From positions 10,627-60,180 of the forward strand of contig CAJTPN010000020.1 of NCBI GenBank assembly GCA_910578185.1: a DNA stretch of 49,554 nucleotides. Reading direction: 5' to 3'. Made by a program: the position numbers and the translations under genes. Below, in pieces: positions 8,229 through 17,088 of this stretch. Under the pieces are notes generated by a model that ran no database searches, had not been told where the DNA came from, and was given only the letters and a program-made list of their open reading frames with translations. This DNA comes from an uncultured Acetatifactor sp. (GTDB taxonomy: Bacteria; Bacillota; Clostridia; Lachnospirales; Lachnospiraceae). The number at the start of each line of letters is the position of its first letter. The stretch's first letter is position 1.

Positions 8229-8951
8229 ATGCTACATATAGCAATTTGTGATGACGATAGGATTTTGCTGGAAGATCTGCGGCGTGAAGTGGAGAGCTGG
8301 GCAAAGGAAGAGCATGAGGCGTGCAGTGTGGAACTGTTTGCCACGGCGGAAGCCTTTTGGTTTGCCTGGGAGGAGAAAAAGAATATTGAGATATTGCTTT
8401 TGGATATTGAAATGCCCGGTATGAGTGGGATGGAGTTGGCCAAGATGCTTCACAGAAGCGGGGAGCATATCGGGATCATATTTGTAACGGGAAATCCGGA
8501 CTATGCTCTGGAAGGTTATGATTTGGAGGCGGTATCCTATCTGGTGAAACCTGTGGACAGGGAGCGTCTGTCCATGGCGCTGCGCCGTGGGGGGCAGCGG
8601 GCCAGAAACAGAGCGGCGCTTTTGGTACCTGTCTCCGCCGGGGAAGTGGAGCGGGTATATGTGTCAGATATGGTTTTTCTGGAGGGCAACGGCCATGATA
8701 CGATTCTCAGGAAACGGGACGGCACCTGCATAGTGGCCAAGATAACTCTGCAGCAGTTGGAACAGGGGCTTCAGGCTAAATCAGAGTCATTTTTCAAACC
8801 TCACAGATCGTATTATATTAATTTGAGTTATGTGGAGAGGATTACGAAAAAGGATGTGCAGATGGAAGGGGGGACTTTGGTTCCCATTGCACGCGGTAAA
8901 TGGGAGGCTTTGAACAGGGCATATATGGAGCATTTTCGACGGTATTTTTGA
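8229..8951 (+). CDS. LytTR family response regulator (AgrA-like)
   Basis: A 240-residue two-domain response regulator. The receiver domain (1-120) has the acidic pocket ICDDD near residues 6-10, the phospho-acceptor Asp59 in LLLDIEMPGMSG, and the conserved Lys in SYLVKPVD. The C-terminal LytTR DNA-binding domain (about 135-238) contains VFLEGNGHDTIL and FFKPHRSYYINLSYVERI, typical of this family. CGGAGGAAAA precedes the ATG. LytTR regulators bind pairs of short repeats and often control export, bacteriocin or quorum genes. The GHKL kinase gene that follows is the obvious partner, and the two ABC exporter genes downstream are the likely targets. Confidence 0.93.
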   Translation: MLHIAICDDDRILLEDLRREVESWAKEEHEACSVELFATAEAFWFAWEEKKNIEILLLDIEMPGMSGMELAKMLHRSGEHIGIIFVTGNPDYALEGYDLEAVSYLVKPVDRERLSMALRRGGQRARNRAALLVPVSAGEVERVYVSDMVFLEGNGHDTILRKRDGTCIVAKITLQQLEQGLQAKSESFFKPHRSYYINLSYVERITKKDVQMEGGTLVPIARGKWEALNRAYMEHFRRYF

Positions 8952-8953
8952 GA

Positions 8954-8979
8954 GCGGGACAAGTTCCCGCTTGCGGGAA
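8954..8979 (+). other. Mutually exclusive hairpins between regulator and kinase
   Basis: Two overlapping stems compete for the same bases: GCGGGA (8954-8959) with TCCCGC (8965-8970), and TTCCCG (8964-8969) with CGGGAA (8974-8979). Neither is followed by a T run. They may adjust expression of the kinase relative to the regulator. Confidence 0.4.
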
Positions 8980-9043
8980 GCGAAATAGAAGAAGGGGATT
9001 GAAGGATGGGTGTGAAGTTATTGGAAGCGAGAGGTAAAGTCGC

Positions 9044-10231
9044 ATGTTTGAAGTGGTGATTCAGCTGATATGGCTTTCGCTGTATCATTATTATACGGGA
9101 CAGATCAGCGAATTGGAACAGGGCGTTGGAAAAAGGATTATGGTGTGGGTCATTACACTGACAGCCGTTTTGTCCGTGCAGACGTATTCCTTTTTTCCCT
9201 GCTGGGGCGGGCCAGGGTATCGGCTTGCAGGATGGTTCGTTACGCTTTTGGTATTCTTGCTCTATGTGCTGTTCTATGATGCGAAACCTTTTGGGCGGCA
9301 GTGGTGGAAAATACTGGTTCCGGGAGTGGCGTTTTTGTTTGGCGCCATGATTGTTTCATTGCCCCTGATGGTTTTTTGGAACAGTGTTATAATGGTGATT
9401 TTACTACTGCTGCTGGGATATGAAAGAGGTTATCTGCAAATTTGGCAGAGTTTCCTGAATGTGATTCTGTATCTTTCTCTTGATTTTCTTTTATGGGGCT
9501 TTGGAGGAGAAAGTATGGGGGTTTTGGCAGGAATCCTGGTGGAATTGCTGCTTTTCTTTTCCCTGGAGGGTACCTTGTTTTCCTACCATCGTGGATTTGA
9601 GACACGAACAGAGCATTTTCAACGGGAAATCCTAAGCCGGCAGTATGAGGAGGTCAGAGAAATCTATTTAAATATGCGCAGCTGGCGTCATGACTATCAC
9701 AATCATTTGCAGGCCATCAAGGCACAGCTGGCAGCTGGACAGTTGGAGGAAACCAGGTTATATCTGGACGCATTGGAACAGAACTTGAACAAAGTGGACA
9801 CCTATGTGAAATCGGGCAATTTGATGGCGGATGCAATTTTAAACAGTAAGCTGACGCTGGCGGAACAAAGAATGATCAGAGTAAACTGCAAGGTAGTGCT
9901 GCCGGAAAAAATTTCCGTTGAGGATGTGGACTTATGTGTGCTTTTGGGAAACTTGCTGGACAATGCCCTGGAGACATGTGAGAAGATATCCGAAGGATGT
10001 CGGTTCCTTCGGATATATATGGTGGCAAACGGCCAGCAGCTGTATTTGTCGATTCAAAATTCCGCCAAGGAAGAGTTGGATTTTGATGAACGCAACTATA
10101 TTTCCCGGAAGCGGGGCAATCATGGGCTTGGAATGAAACGTGTGAAGGTATTGGTGGATAAATATGACGGCTATCTGAATCTTGCCAATGAGCCGGGGAT
10201 TTTTGCGGCGGAGGTGACGCTCCCGCTTTAG
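9044..10231 (+). CDS. GHKL sensor histidine kinase (AgrC-like)
   Basis: A 395-residue membrane kinase. Residues 1-180 contain about six hydrophobic segments with short loops, as in peptide-sensing AgrC/ComD-type receptors. The kinase part has the HDYHNHL phospho-acceptor box at 216-222 (His216 most likely), the N-box LLGNLLDNALETC near 300-312 and a G-box HGLGMKRVK near 375, which is the GHKL/HATPase_c_5 arrangement. GAGAGG lies before the start. It follows the LytTR regulator by 92 bases in the same operon. No AgrD-like propeptide gene or AgrB-like protease is found near it, so the signal may be made elsewhere or may not be a peptide. Confidence 0.92.
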   Translation: MFEVVIQLIWLSLYHYYTGQISELEQGVGKRIMVWVITLTAVLSVQTYSFFPCWGGPGYRLAGWFVTLLVFLLYVLFYDAKPFGRQWWKILVPGVAFLFGAMIVSLPLMVFWNSVIMVILLLLLGYERGYLQIWQSFLNVILYLSLDFLLWGFGGESMGVLAGILVELLLFFSLEGTLFSYHRGFETRTEHFQREILSRQYEEVREIYLNMRSWRHDYHNHLQAIKAQLAAGQLEETRLYLDALEQNLNKVDTYVKSGNLMADAILNSKLTLAEQRMIRVNCKVVLPEKISVEDVDLCVLLGNLLDNALETCEKISEGCRFLRIYMVANGQQLYLSIQNSAKEELDFDERNYISRKRGNHGLGMKRVKVLVDKYDGYLNLANEPGIFAAEVTLPL

Positions 10232-10234
10232 GCC

Positions 10235-10267
10235 GTGGCTGATAAACGGTTCTGCTTTATCAGCCGC
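10235..10267 (+). terminator. Hairpin after the kinase gene
   Basis: A 12-bp stem (GTGGCTGATAAA / TTTATCAGCCGC with one G-T pair) and 9-base loop start 4 bases after the stop codon. The following bases are not T-rich, so it may act with the next terminator or protect the mRNA end. Confidence 0.45.
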
Positions 10268-10312
10268 AAATCAAATTGTTTCATTTCACGCTTAGAATAA
10301 TACAATTCGTGC

Positions 10313-10338
10313 AAAAATCCCCCAATGTGGGGATTTTT
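10313..10338. terminator. Strong intrinsic terminator
   Basis: AAAAATCCCC (10313-10322) pairs with GGGGATTTTT (10329-10338) across a 6-base loop. The A and T runs make it able to work in both directions. It separates the signalling operon from the ABC exporter pair. Confidence 0.85.
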
Positions 10339-10418
10339 ATTATAGTCTTTGCTTGAAGGGTATCCTGTTGTGAGGATATTCAATATTATAGAATAAAAGA
10401 TTAAAATCTATTTGTTTT

Positions 10419-10427
10419 ACAGTTCAA
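10419..10427 (+). promoter_or_regulatory. Possible LytTR half-site before the ABC exporter genes
   Basis: ACAGTTCAA at 10419-10427 resembles one half of an AgrA-type LytTR site (ACAGTTAAG). The base run one helical repeat pair upstream (AAGATTAAA) matches only weakly, so this is a single half-site and may be chance. No convincing -35/-10 pair was found in 10339-10517. Confidence 0.25.
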
Positions 10428-10517
10428 TAGGAGCACATTCTAAGCAGGAAGCGGAAGGATTTGTGGAAAGAGGGATGTCTGCACATTATCGTATGAAGCA
10501 CACATGGAGGGAAGATT

Positions 10518-12410
10518 ATGAGAAAAGGCAAGGGTGAGGAAAAGGGAAAAGAGAAAGCGGGAGATTACCGACGCTATTCCATTTGGGATAACTATCGTGT
10601 GGCTTATGGATGGATGTTGGAATTACAGGGGGCGAATTATTTTGCAATTACGGGAGTGGCAATAGTAATTTCCGTTATCCAGCCATTTCTTGCCATAGCA
10701 CTGCCGGGGGCGGTGGTATATCTGTTGGGAAGCGGCTGGGAACCGGGGGTGATATTGCTGGTGCTTGCGGCGTATGTGGCTTTGCTGCAGGGGCTCCAGG
10801 CGGCCAAAGGATATCTGAGCGGGCGCAGCCATTGTCTGCAGTTTCGTCTTCGGGTGGGGCTTGGCCCCCAGTTTGCTAAGGCATGCATGGAGGCTGATTA
10901 TGAGAGAATCGAAAGCGAGAGAGGACAAAAGAAACTCAAAGCTGCCCACAGAAATCTCTACATGGGAAATCAGGAAGGAATAGAGGAATTTGTAAAAAGC
11001 CTGGAGGAATGTATTGTCAATCTTTTGGGAGTAATTCTTTATTCCCTGGTAATCGGCAGACAGAATATCTGGATATTATTACTTTTGATTTTATCTTCGT
11101 GCATAATGTGGGTAATTTACTATATATCCAATAAACGTTCCGTGACCTATGATGATAAATATGAAAAGGCATGGTGGGAGGGAAATTATCTGGGAACGGA
11201 GGCGCTGACGCCGGCTAATGGCAAGGACATCCGCATGTATCACATGTGGAACTGGTTTTCCAGAGAATTCCAGCAGATCAGGAAGGAATTTATTCATTTG
11301 GGCAGTAAGTGGTGGTGGTGTAACAGGGGGATTGCTGCCGTCATAGAAAAGGGGATTGCCTTTGGGAGGGATATTCTGGTGTACGGATATCTGATTTATC
11401 AGGTGGCACAGGGGAGTATAACGCTCAGTGTGTTTTTGCTCTATATAGGTATTATTTCAGGATTTGGCGGTTGGATGAATCCACTGATGAATACGTTTTC
11501 CAGGATGTTGAAAAACAACAGAAATATGGACTTATATCGGGATTTTCTGGAATTTGCTGGGGAAGTTGGGGGCGGCGCAGATCCGGTGGAAAGGCCGGGG
11601 CAGCCACACGAAATCCGTTTGGAGCATGTGTCTTTTCGTTACGAGGGAAACGAAAATGATACGATCCATGATATGTCCCTTACCATTGCGCCCGGAGAAA
11701 AAATAGCGCTGGTTGGGATGAACGGGGCTGGAAAATCTACGTTAATTAAGTTGATCTGCGGTCTATACAGACCATCCTCAGGCAGAATCTACCTGGACGG
11801 AAAGGACATTACGGAATTGTCCGATCTGGAATATCGAAAGGAATTCGGAGTAGTATTTCAGGAGGTATTTGCCTTTTCATTCAGCCTGGAGGGAAACGTA
11901 TCCTGTAAGGAATTGAGATCAGGAGACAAAGACCGGCTGAATTTCAGCCTGCAAAAGGCAGGACTGTGGGATAAGGTTCAGGAGCTTGAGAAAAAGGAAT
12001 GTACTTATATGAACAAGGAAATGGATGCTTCCGGTGTGACGCTGTCCGGCGGTGAGCTGCAAAAATTAATGTTGGCCCGGGCGTTATACAAGGATGCCCC
12101 GGTATTGATTTTAGATGAACCCACGGCGGCTTTAGATCCCATTGCAGAGAGCAGCTTGTATGAGAAATATTATGGGATGACCAGGGAGAAAACCAGTATT
12201 TTTATTTCTCACAGGCTCAGTTCCACCAAGTTTTGCGACCATATTTTATTTATGGAAGAGGGCAGGATTAAGGAGGAGGGCAGTCATCAGGAGCTGATGG
12301 GAAAGCAGGGAGCTTATGCGATGATGTTCCACACCCAGGCGCAATACTATGAATCGGGTGGTGCGGATGCTAAAAAGTGTGCTGAGGAATCAATACGGAG
12401 AGGTAATTGA
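10518..12410 (+). CDS. ABC exporter half-transporter 1 (permease-ATPase)
   Basis: A 630-residue protein. An N-terminal membrane domain with about six helices is followed by a nucleotide-binding domain. Visible motifs are Walker A GMNGAGKST near 400, signature LSGGELQKLMLARAL near 509, Walker B VLILDEPTAALDP near 528 and the H-loop ISHRLSS. All key residues are intact. GGAGGGAAG precedes the ATG. The stop codon lies 1 base before the next gene, so the two are translationally coupled and probably form a heterodimeric exporter of the type-IV/ABCB-like fold. No peptidase C39 domain is present. The likely substrates are small peptides or amphiphiles under control of the upstream LytTR/GHKL pair; this is inferred from context. 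Confidence 0.9.
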   Translation: MRKGKGEEKGKEKAGDYRRYSIWDNYRVAYGWMLELQGANYFAITGVAIVISVIQPFLAIALPGAVVYLLGSGWEPGVILLVLAAYVALLQGLQAAKGYLSGRSHCLQFRLRVGLGPQFAKACMEADYERIESERGQKKLKAAHRNLYMGNQEGIEEFVKSLEECIVNLLGVILYSLVIGRQNIWILLLLILSSCIMWVIYYISNKRSVTYDDKYEKAWWEGNYLGTEALTPANGKDIRMYHMWNWFSREFQQIRKEFIHLGSKWWWCNRGIAAVIEKGIAFGRDILVYGYLIYQVAQGSITLSVFLLYIGIISGFGGWMNPLMNTFSRMLKNNRNMDLYRDFLEFAGEVGGGADPVERPGQPHEIRLEHVSFRYEGNENDTIHDMSLTIAPGEKIALVGMNGAGKSTLIKLICGLYRPSSGRIYLDGKDITELSDLEYRKEFGVVFQEVFAFSFSLEGNVSCKELRSGDKDRLNFSLQKAGLWDKVQELEKKECTYMNKEMDASGVTLSGGELQKLMLARALYKDAPVLILDEPTAALDPIAESSLYEKYYGMTREKTSIFISHRLSSTKFCDHILFMEEGRIKEEGSHQELMGKQGAYAMMFHTQAQYYESGGADAKKCAEESIRRGN

Positions 12411-12411
12411 C

Positions 12412-14271
12412 ATGAAGAAGATGACAAAAGGATGCAGTGGTGCCTTTGGCATCCACAAAATAGGGCTTGAATTGATTAAATTGGCTCATAAGATAGATTC
12501 CTCTGCGATTCCTTTGCGGATAATACATGCCGTTTTGCGGGTGGCAGATGTTTATCTGAGATTATTTTTGACTGCCAGGCTCATTGACAGTCTGCTGGGG
12601 GGAGAACTGAGGAGGTCGCTCTTATACGGGGCGCTGGTGGTTTGCGCGGCATTGTTCTGCGGTATTGCGGAAACGGTGCTGGCGGGTTTGTATAAGAAAT
12701 CTTCTGACCGTTTCATGATAGGATTTTATGTGATGATGCGGGAAAAGGCGATTTCCTTAGATTATGAGACCATGGAACAGCCACATGTGGCGGAAAAGAT
12801 TTTTCATTCCGAGCGGACATCCATGATGTATGGCGGGCTGAAAACTGTGATCGACGTTTACAGGGAAATGTTGGAGAGCCTGATTACCATAGGAATGTCG
12901 TTAGGGATGACAGCAGCCCTGTGTTTTGCAAAACCCCAGACCGGCGGGATCCTTGGCTATGTGGCGCACCCTGCGGTTTCCGCAGTGCTGGCGGCGATAT
13001 TTTTTGGCGTGGTGCTTTTCTTTTATAACAGGGGAAATCGAAAATATGAACGGGAAAATCAAGAAATATTTAACAACCATACGGATATGGAATTAAAGTT
13101 GGGGTATCTGATGTCGCAGGTAATAGAAAACTATGAGGCAGGAAAGGTGATACGCATCTACGATATGAAGAAAATGCTTCTGGATAATTTCAGAAAGTTT
13201 AACAGAGAGTCCACGGCTTTTTACGAAAAGATGTTCGAGGTAGGGAATTGTCAGAATCTTTTTAAAGATACAGTCAACGGATTTATGATGATCGGTACTT
13301 ATTTGTTTGTGGCGCTGAAAGTGCTGACGGGTGCCGTCACCATAGGCGGGTTTACGCAGTATGTGGGGGCGATGACAAAACTGGCCGGAGGATGTCAGAG
13401 TCTTGCCATGACAAAGGCGGAAATATACAAGAATTGTGTGTATATGAGAGACTTTCTGGATTTTATGAAAACAGAGAATACCCATTGGGCAGGTACTATT
13501 CCGGTGGAAAAGCGCCTGGACGGGGAGTATGAGATTGCGTTTCATGATGTGAGCTTTCGGTATCCGGGCGGAACGGAAATGATACTGAAGCATGTGAATT
13601 GTACTTTGACCATGAAAAACAAATTGGCTCTTGTGGGGCAAAACGGTGCGGGCAAGACCACCTTTATCAAGCTGCTCTGCAGGCTGTATGAACCCACCGA
13701 AGGTATGATTACCCTGAATGGTATTGATATCAGAAAATATAAGGAAGAGGAATACAGGGAACTGTTTGGAGTGGTATTTCAGGATTTTAAACTTTTTGCA
13801 TTCCCAATCTGGTGTAATCTTGCGGCAGGATATGAGCGGGATGACGAGAAGCTCTGGGATTGTCTGGAGAAGGCAGGGGCTGCGGAGTTTGTAAGGAATT
13901 TGCCCAAGGGGACTGATACCATTTTGTTCAAGAATAAGGAGGGCGGTGTGGATATCAGCGGGGGTGAAGCACAAAAACTGGCGTTGGCGAGAGCATTGTA
14001 TAAAAATGCGCCTGTGGTGGTGCTGGATGAGCCCACCGCAGCGTTAGATCCCATCAGCGAGGCCCAGATTTATGCAGGTTTTCATGAAATGGTAAAGGAT
14101 AAGACCAGCATCTATATCTCTCACAGGATGAGCAGTTGTCGGTTTTGCGATGATATTATGGTGTTTGACAGAGGGCAGATCGTAGAGCGGGGAAGCCATG
14201 AGGAACTTCTGGCAAAGGAGGGGCAGTACGCAAGGATGTGGAATGCCCAGGCAAAATATTATGTTGAGTGA
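12412..14271 (+). CDS. ABC exporter half-transporter 2 (permease-ATPase)
   Basis: A 619-residue partner of the preceding gene. The start is put at 12412, which has GGAGAGG 8 bases upstream and lies 1 base after the preceding stop. An earlier in-frame ATG at 12349 would overlap the first gene by about 60 bases and has no good ribosome site. The membrane domain has about six helices; the ATPase shows Walker A GQNGAGKTT near 408, signature ISGGEAQKLALARAL near 515, Walker B VVVLDEPTAALDP near 534 and ISHRMSS. Both ATPase sites of the pair look canonical. Unlike many heterodimeric exporters, there is no degenerate Walker B glutamate in either subunit. No terminator is obvious after it. Confidence 0.9.
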   Translation: MKKMTKGCSGAFGIHKIGLELIKLAHKIDSSAIPLRIIHAVLRVADVYLRLFLTARLIDSLLGGELRRSLLYGALVVCAALFCGIAETVLAGLYKKSSDRFMIGFYVMMREKAISLDYETMEQPHVAEKIFHSERTSMMYGGLKTVIDVYREMLESLITIGMSLGMTAALCFAKPQTGGILGYVAHPAVSAVLAAIFFGVVLFFYNRGNRKYERENQEIFNNHTDMELKLGYLMSQVIENYEAGKVIRIYDMKKMLLDNFRKFNRESTAFYEKMFEVGNCQNLFKDTVNGFMMIGTYLFVALKVLTGAVTIGGFTQYVGAMTKLAGGCQSLAMTKAEIYKNCVYMRDFLDFMKTENTHWAGTIPVEKRLDGEYEIAFHDVSFRYPGGTEMILKHVNCTLTMKNKLALVGQNGAGKTTFIKLLCRLYEPTEGMITLNGIDIRKYKEEEYRELFGVVFQDFKLFAFPIWCNLAAGYERDDEKLWDCLEKAGAAEFVRNLPKGTDTILFKNKEGGVDISGGEAQKLALARALYKNAPVVVLDEPTAALDPISEAQIYAGFHEMVKDKTSIYISHRMSSCRFCDDIMVFDRGQIVERGSHEELLAKEGQYARMWNAQAKYYVE

Positions 14272-14309
14272 AAGCAGTGTGTTTGCACATGAAATTAATA
14301 ATTTTAAAG

Positions 14310-14338
14310 TTGCCAATATTTTAATTTCACAATATAAT
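14310..14338 (+). promoter_or_regulatory. Sigma-A promoter for the TPR-SUFU gene
   Basis: TTGCCA at 14310-14315, 17 bases, TATAAT at 14333-14338, 66 bases before the start codon. It lets the TPR-SUFU gene be expressed independently of the ABC genes. Confidence 0.7.
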
Positions 14339-14404
14339 ATTCTTATCAGTGGTGGGACGGTGCTTTTGGGCCGATGAATTGGAAAGATTTGATAAGGAGA
14401 AAAA

Positions 14405-16015
14405 ATGGACGAGAAGAAACTTATGGCATTGATGGAACAAATTGAATTGTGGGAGGAAGCGGAGGAGTATCAGAAGATAATAGACAGCATAGAGGCCATT
14501 CCGCAGGAGGAGAAGGATTATGATTTGACGATGATTCTTGCCTTAGCGTACAACAGCTTGGCTGATGATGAGACGGGTACGGCATCGCTGGAAAAGGTGG
14601 TGGAACTGTTGAGCACGGTAGCTGAGGAGGGAGAAGATGACCCTCAGTGGCAGTTTCAGATGGGATATGCACTGTTTTATCTGGACCAGGAAGAGGAGGC
14701 CCTGATTTGTTTTCAGAAAGCTGCAAAGCTGGATCCGGAAGATATGCAGGCAAGAGAATATATCAGGGAATGTGAGAAATATATTGCCGGAGACTACGTG
14801 GAACCGGAATTGTATGAAGAAGATGAATTAGATGCGGTGGAGCGGCATATTACTCAATATTACGGGGCGTTTGAGACTGTGATGCACGAGCTTGTTTCGC
14901 CGGATATTCATGTGGACATCTGCCTGATACCGCCTGCAAAGGACAGGGATTATATAACCCTGGTCACCATGGGGATGGGGGCTCACGCAATGAATGTTCC
15001 AGAGGATCTTGCTGAGCATGGTATTAACCCCGCAGGGTTGAAGAGGGCTGAATTGCTGATCACGTTGCCCTCGGATTGGAAACTGGATCAGGAGTCAATG
15101 CAGGATGAGAAGTGGTATTGGCCCTTGCGTCTGCTCAAAATGATAGCGCGGCTTCCGGGTGAACAGGATACCTGGGTGGGCTGGGGACATACCATCGCGT
15201 TAAACGATGATGAGTTTTACGCGGAAAATACCAGGTTTTGCGGCGTTATGCTGACGGATCAGGAGATGTACGGGGAAGACGCCGATGTCTGTGAACTGCC
15301 CAAGGGGGATGTGGTAAACTTTTATCAGTTGATTCCCATTTATCGCGAGGAAATGGAATTTAAGTGTGAAAACGGTGCGGATGCTTTGATGGAGAAGCTG
15401 GAACAATACGGGCATGTGATTAATATAAACCGTACAAATGCCGTCAAAACAAGGGAAAGGGAGACGGAATATTCTTACTATGTGAATTTAAAGCTGAATG
15501 CCCGGTTTCAACCGATGCATCGTCATGGGTTGGAGGATGCGTTGGAGGATGTGCTGGATTCAAAAGGATTGGGCTGCGTAAGCGGCGGAGGTACACTTCA
15601 GCTTCCTTCCGGTGAGGTTGAGAGCTGTGATATTGAGTTGGAAGTGAGGGACGGAAATAGAGAAACGATTGAGGAGATTGCGAAAATCGTCAATGATTTT
15701 GGCATTCCCAAAGGTTCCGAGCTGACGGCGGGAGACATGACTTTGGCCGTGGGAGAGTTGGAAGGAATGGCGTTGTACATAAACGGAACGGATCTTTCTG
15801 ACGAAGTGTATGAAAACTGTGATATTAATTACGTGGTGGAACAGCTGAATACGCTGTTGGAGGGTATCGGGCGCATGGACAGCTACTGGAGCGGCCCGAA
15901 AGACACGGCATTGTATTTTTACGGAGTATCCTACGAAGAAATGCTGGCGGCAGTAAAAGGATTCCTTGAGGAGTATCCGCTCTGCCAAAAATGTGTTGTT
16001 AACCAGATTGCATAA
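14405..16015 (+). CDS. TPR and suppressor-of-fused (SUFU) domain protein
   Basis: A 536-residue cytoplasmic, very acidic protein. Residues 1-125 contain tetratricopeptide-like helical pairs (QWQFQMGYALFYLDQEEEAL, then ICFQKAAKLDPEDMQAREY). Residues about 145-345 carry the bacterial SUFU domain: YYG, HELVSPDIHVDICLIPP, YITLVTMGMGAHAMNVPE, KRAELLITLPSDWKL, WPLRLLKMIARLP and WVGWGHTI. The remaining ~180 residues form an additional alpha/beta region, not recognised, that ends in CQKCVV. AAGGAG precedes the ATG. Bacterial SUFU-family proteins are often immunity proteins next to polymorphic toxins, or stand alone. No toxin gene is adjacent here, so a role cannot be given. Confidence 0.85.
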   Translation: MDEKKLMALMEQIELWEEAEEYQKIIDSIEAIPQEEKDYDLTMILALAYNSLADDETGTASLEKVVELLSTVAEEGEDDPQWQFQMGYALFYLDQEEEALICFQKAAKLDPEDMQAREYIRECEKYIAGDYVEPELYEEDELDAVERHITQYYGAFETVMHELVSPDIHVDICLIPPAKDRDYITLVTMGMGAHAMNVPEDLAEHGINPAGLKRAELLITLPSDWKLDQESMQDEKWYWPLRLLKMIARLPGEQDTWVGWGHTIALNDDEFYAENTRFCGVMLTDQEMYGEDADVCELPKGDVVNFYQLIPIYREEMEFKCENGADALMEKLEQYGHVININRTNAVKTRERETEYSYYVNLKLNARFQPMHRHGLEDALEDVLDSKGLGCVSGGGTLQLPSGEVESCDIELEVRDGNRETIEEIAKIVNDFGIPKGSELTAGDMTLAVGELEGMALYINGTDLSDEVYENCDINYVVEQLNTLLEGIGRMDSYWSGPKDTALYFYGVSYEEMLAAVKGFLEEYPLCQKCVVNQIA

Positions 16016-16101
16016 GACCGGAAAATACCTTTTGATCCCTACATTATTGCATAAGACGTATCAAGAGAGGCAGAGAATTCATTTTAACAGAGAGGTGGGA
16101 A

Positions 16102-16884
16102 ATGTATACAAAACAGGATCTGACGGCACAATTAAAGAATATGGGATTAAATCCTGCCGACAGGGTAATGCTTCATTCGTCCATGAGAGCCATTGGGGAC
16201 GTGGCAGGGGGCGCGGATACGGTGATTGATGCTTTTCTGGATTATCTAAAGGATGGTCTTTTTATGACGCCTGCCCATACCTGGGCGCAGATGAGCGAAG
16301 AATACTCCTGTTTCGATCCGGCGGTGGAACCGGCATGTGTGGGCATTATCCCTAACTTATTCCTGAAGCGTCCCGGAGTGGTTCGCTCTCTTCATCCCAC
16401 CCATAGTATTGCTGCCTTTGGTACCTTGGCAGCGGAATATGTCCGCGGGGAGGAAAATTGTGCCACACCCTGTGCGCCGGGCGGCTGTTGGGACAGGCTG
16501 CGGAATATTCACGCCAAAATTTTACTGGCGGGCGTTACTCATATCCGCAATACTTACATACACAGTATTGAAGAGGTAATGGAGGTGCCGGAGCGTTTTA
16601 CCCCTGCGCCGGTCAGCTTTCAGATCAGGATGCCTGACGGAACATTAAAGCCGGTATCTGTATACCGACATTTTAATCCCCACACCGCACATATCTCCGA
16701 AAGCTTTGACAAGCTTGGGGAAGGGTTTTATGAGACAAAAGCGGCCAGAAAAGTTTCTCTTGGCGATGCGGAATGTATTCTCTGTGAAGCAGAAAAGCTT
16801 TTTGAGGTTACATGCCGTGTGCTGTCCCATGAACGCAACTGTCTTATGGAGTGGGAGACAATTCCACCGGAATGGTGGCGGTAA
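16102..16884 (+). CDS. AAC(3)-family N-acetyltransferase
   Basis: A 260-residue protein of the Antibiotic_NAT (AAC(3)) family. Family markers seen are VMLHSSMRAIG near residue 22, MTPAHTW near 54, RSLHPTHSIAAFG near 91 (the conserved His region), and a GGCWDRL motif after CAPGG. Family members transfer acetyl from acetyl-CoA to the 3-amino group of aminoglycosides, but many chromosomal homologues (YokD-like) have no proven resistance role. At 260 residues it is about normal length. AGAGAGGTGGG precedes the ATG. It lies 86 bases after the TPR-SUFU gene and may share its transcript; a hairpin follows at 16935. Confidence 0.87.
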   Translation: MYTKQDLTAQLKNMGLNPADRVMLHSSMRAIGDVAGGADTVIDAFLDYLKDGLFMTPAHTWAQMSEEYSCFDPAVEPACVGIIPNLFLKRPGVVRSLHPTHSIAAFGTLAAEYVRGEENCATPCAPGGCWDRLRNIHAKILLAGVTHIRNTYIHSIEEVMEVPERFTPAPVSFQIRMPDGTLKPVSVYRHFNPHTAHISESFDKLGEGFYETKAARKVSLGDAECILCEAEKLFEVTCRVLSHERNCLMEWETIPPEWWR

Positions 16885-16934
16885 TTTCACAGTTTGGATT
16901 GCCTGCTTACAAATGAACACTTTTTTCAAAAAAG

Positions 16935-16971
16935 AGCCTGTCAAATTGCTGTATAAACTGTTTGGCAGGCT
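16935..16971 (+). terminator. Hairpin after the acetyltransferase gene
   Basis: AGCCTGTCAAA pairs with TTTGGCAGGCT (11 bp, one G-T pair) around a 15-base loop. Only a weak T stretch follows, so it is a possible terminator. Confidence 0.45.
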
Positions 16972-17088
16972 TGAATGTCATCTTTGCATCGCGCTCTGTG
17001 CTGAATAAGTGCGATTATGGTGTAGGCGACTATAACCTTAACGTGGTGGAGTTCCTGCCGCAGAGCCGATATAATCGGCAGATCGGTA

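Noticed and set aside
10475..10537. 20-residue frame overlapping the first ABC gene, considered as a peptide precursor
   Set aside because: No export or processing motif, overlaps the ABC start, and does not resemble AgrD-type or double-glycine peptides.
14405..16015. Toxin-immunity locus around the SUFU protein
   Set aside because: No polymorphic toxin, secretion tag or second immunity gene lies next to it; the neighbours are an ABC exporter and an acetyltransferase.
16102..16884. Calling the AAC(3)-family gene a resistance determinant
   Set aside because: Family membership is clear, but many chromosomal members have no known resistance role and nothing in the context suggests mobility.
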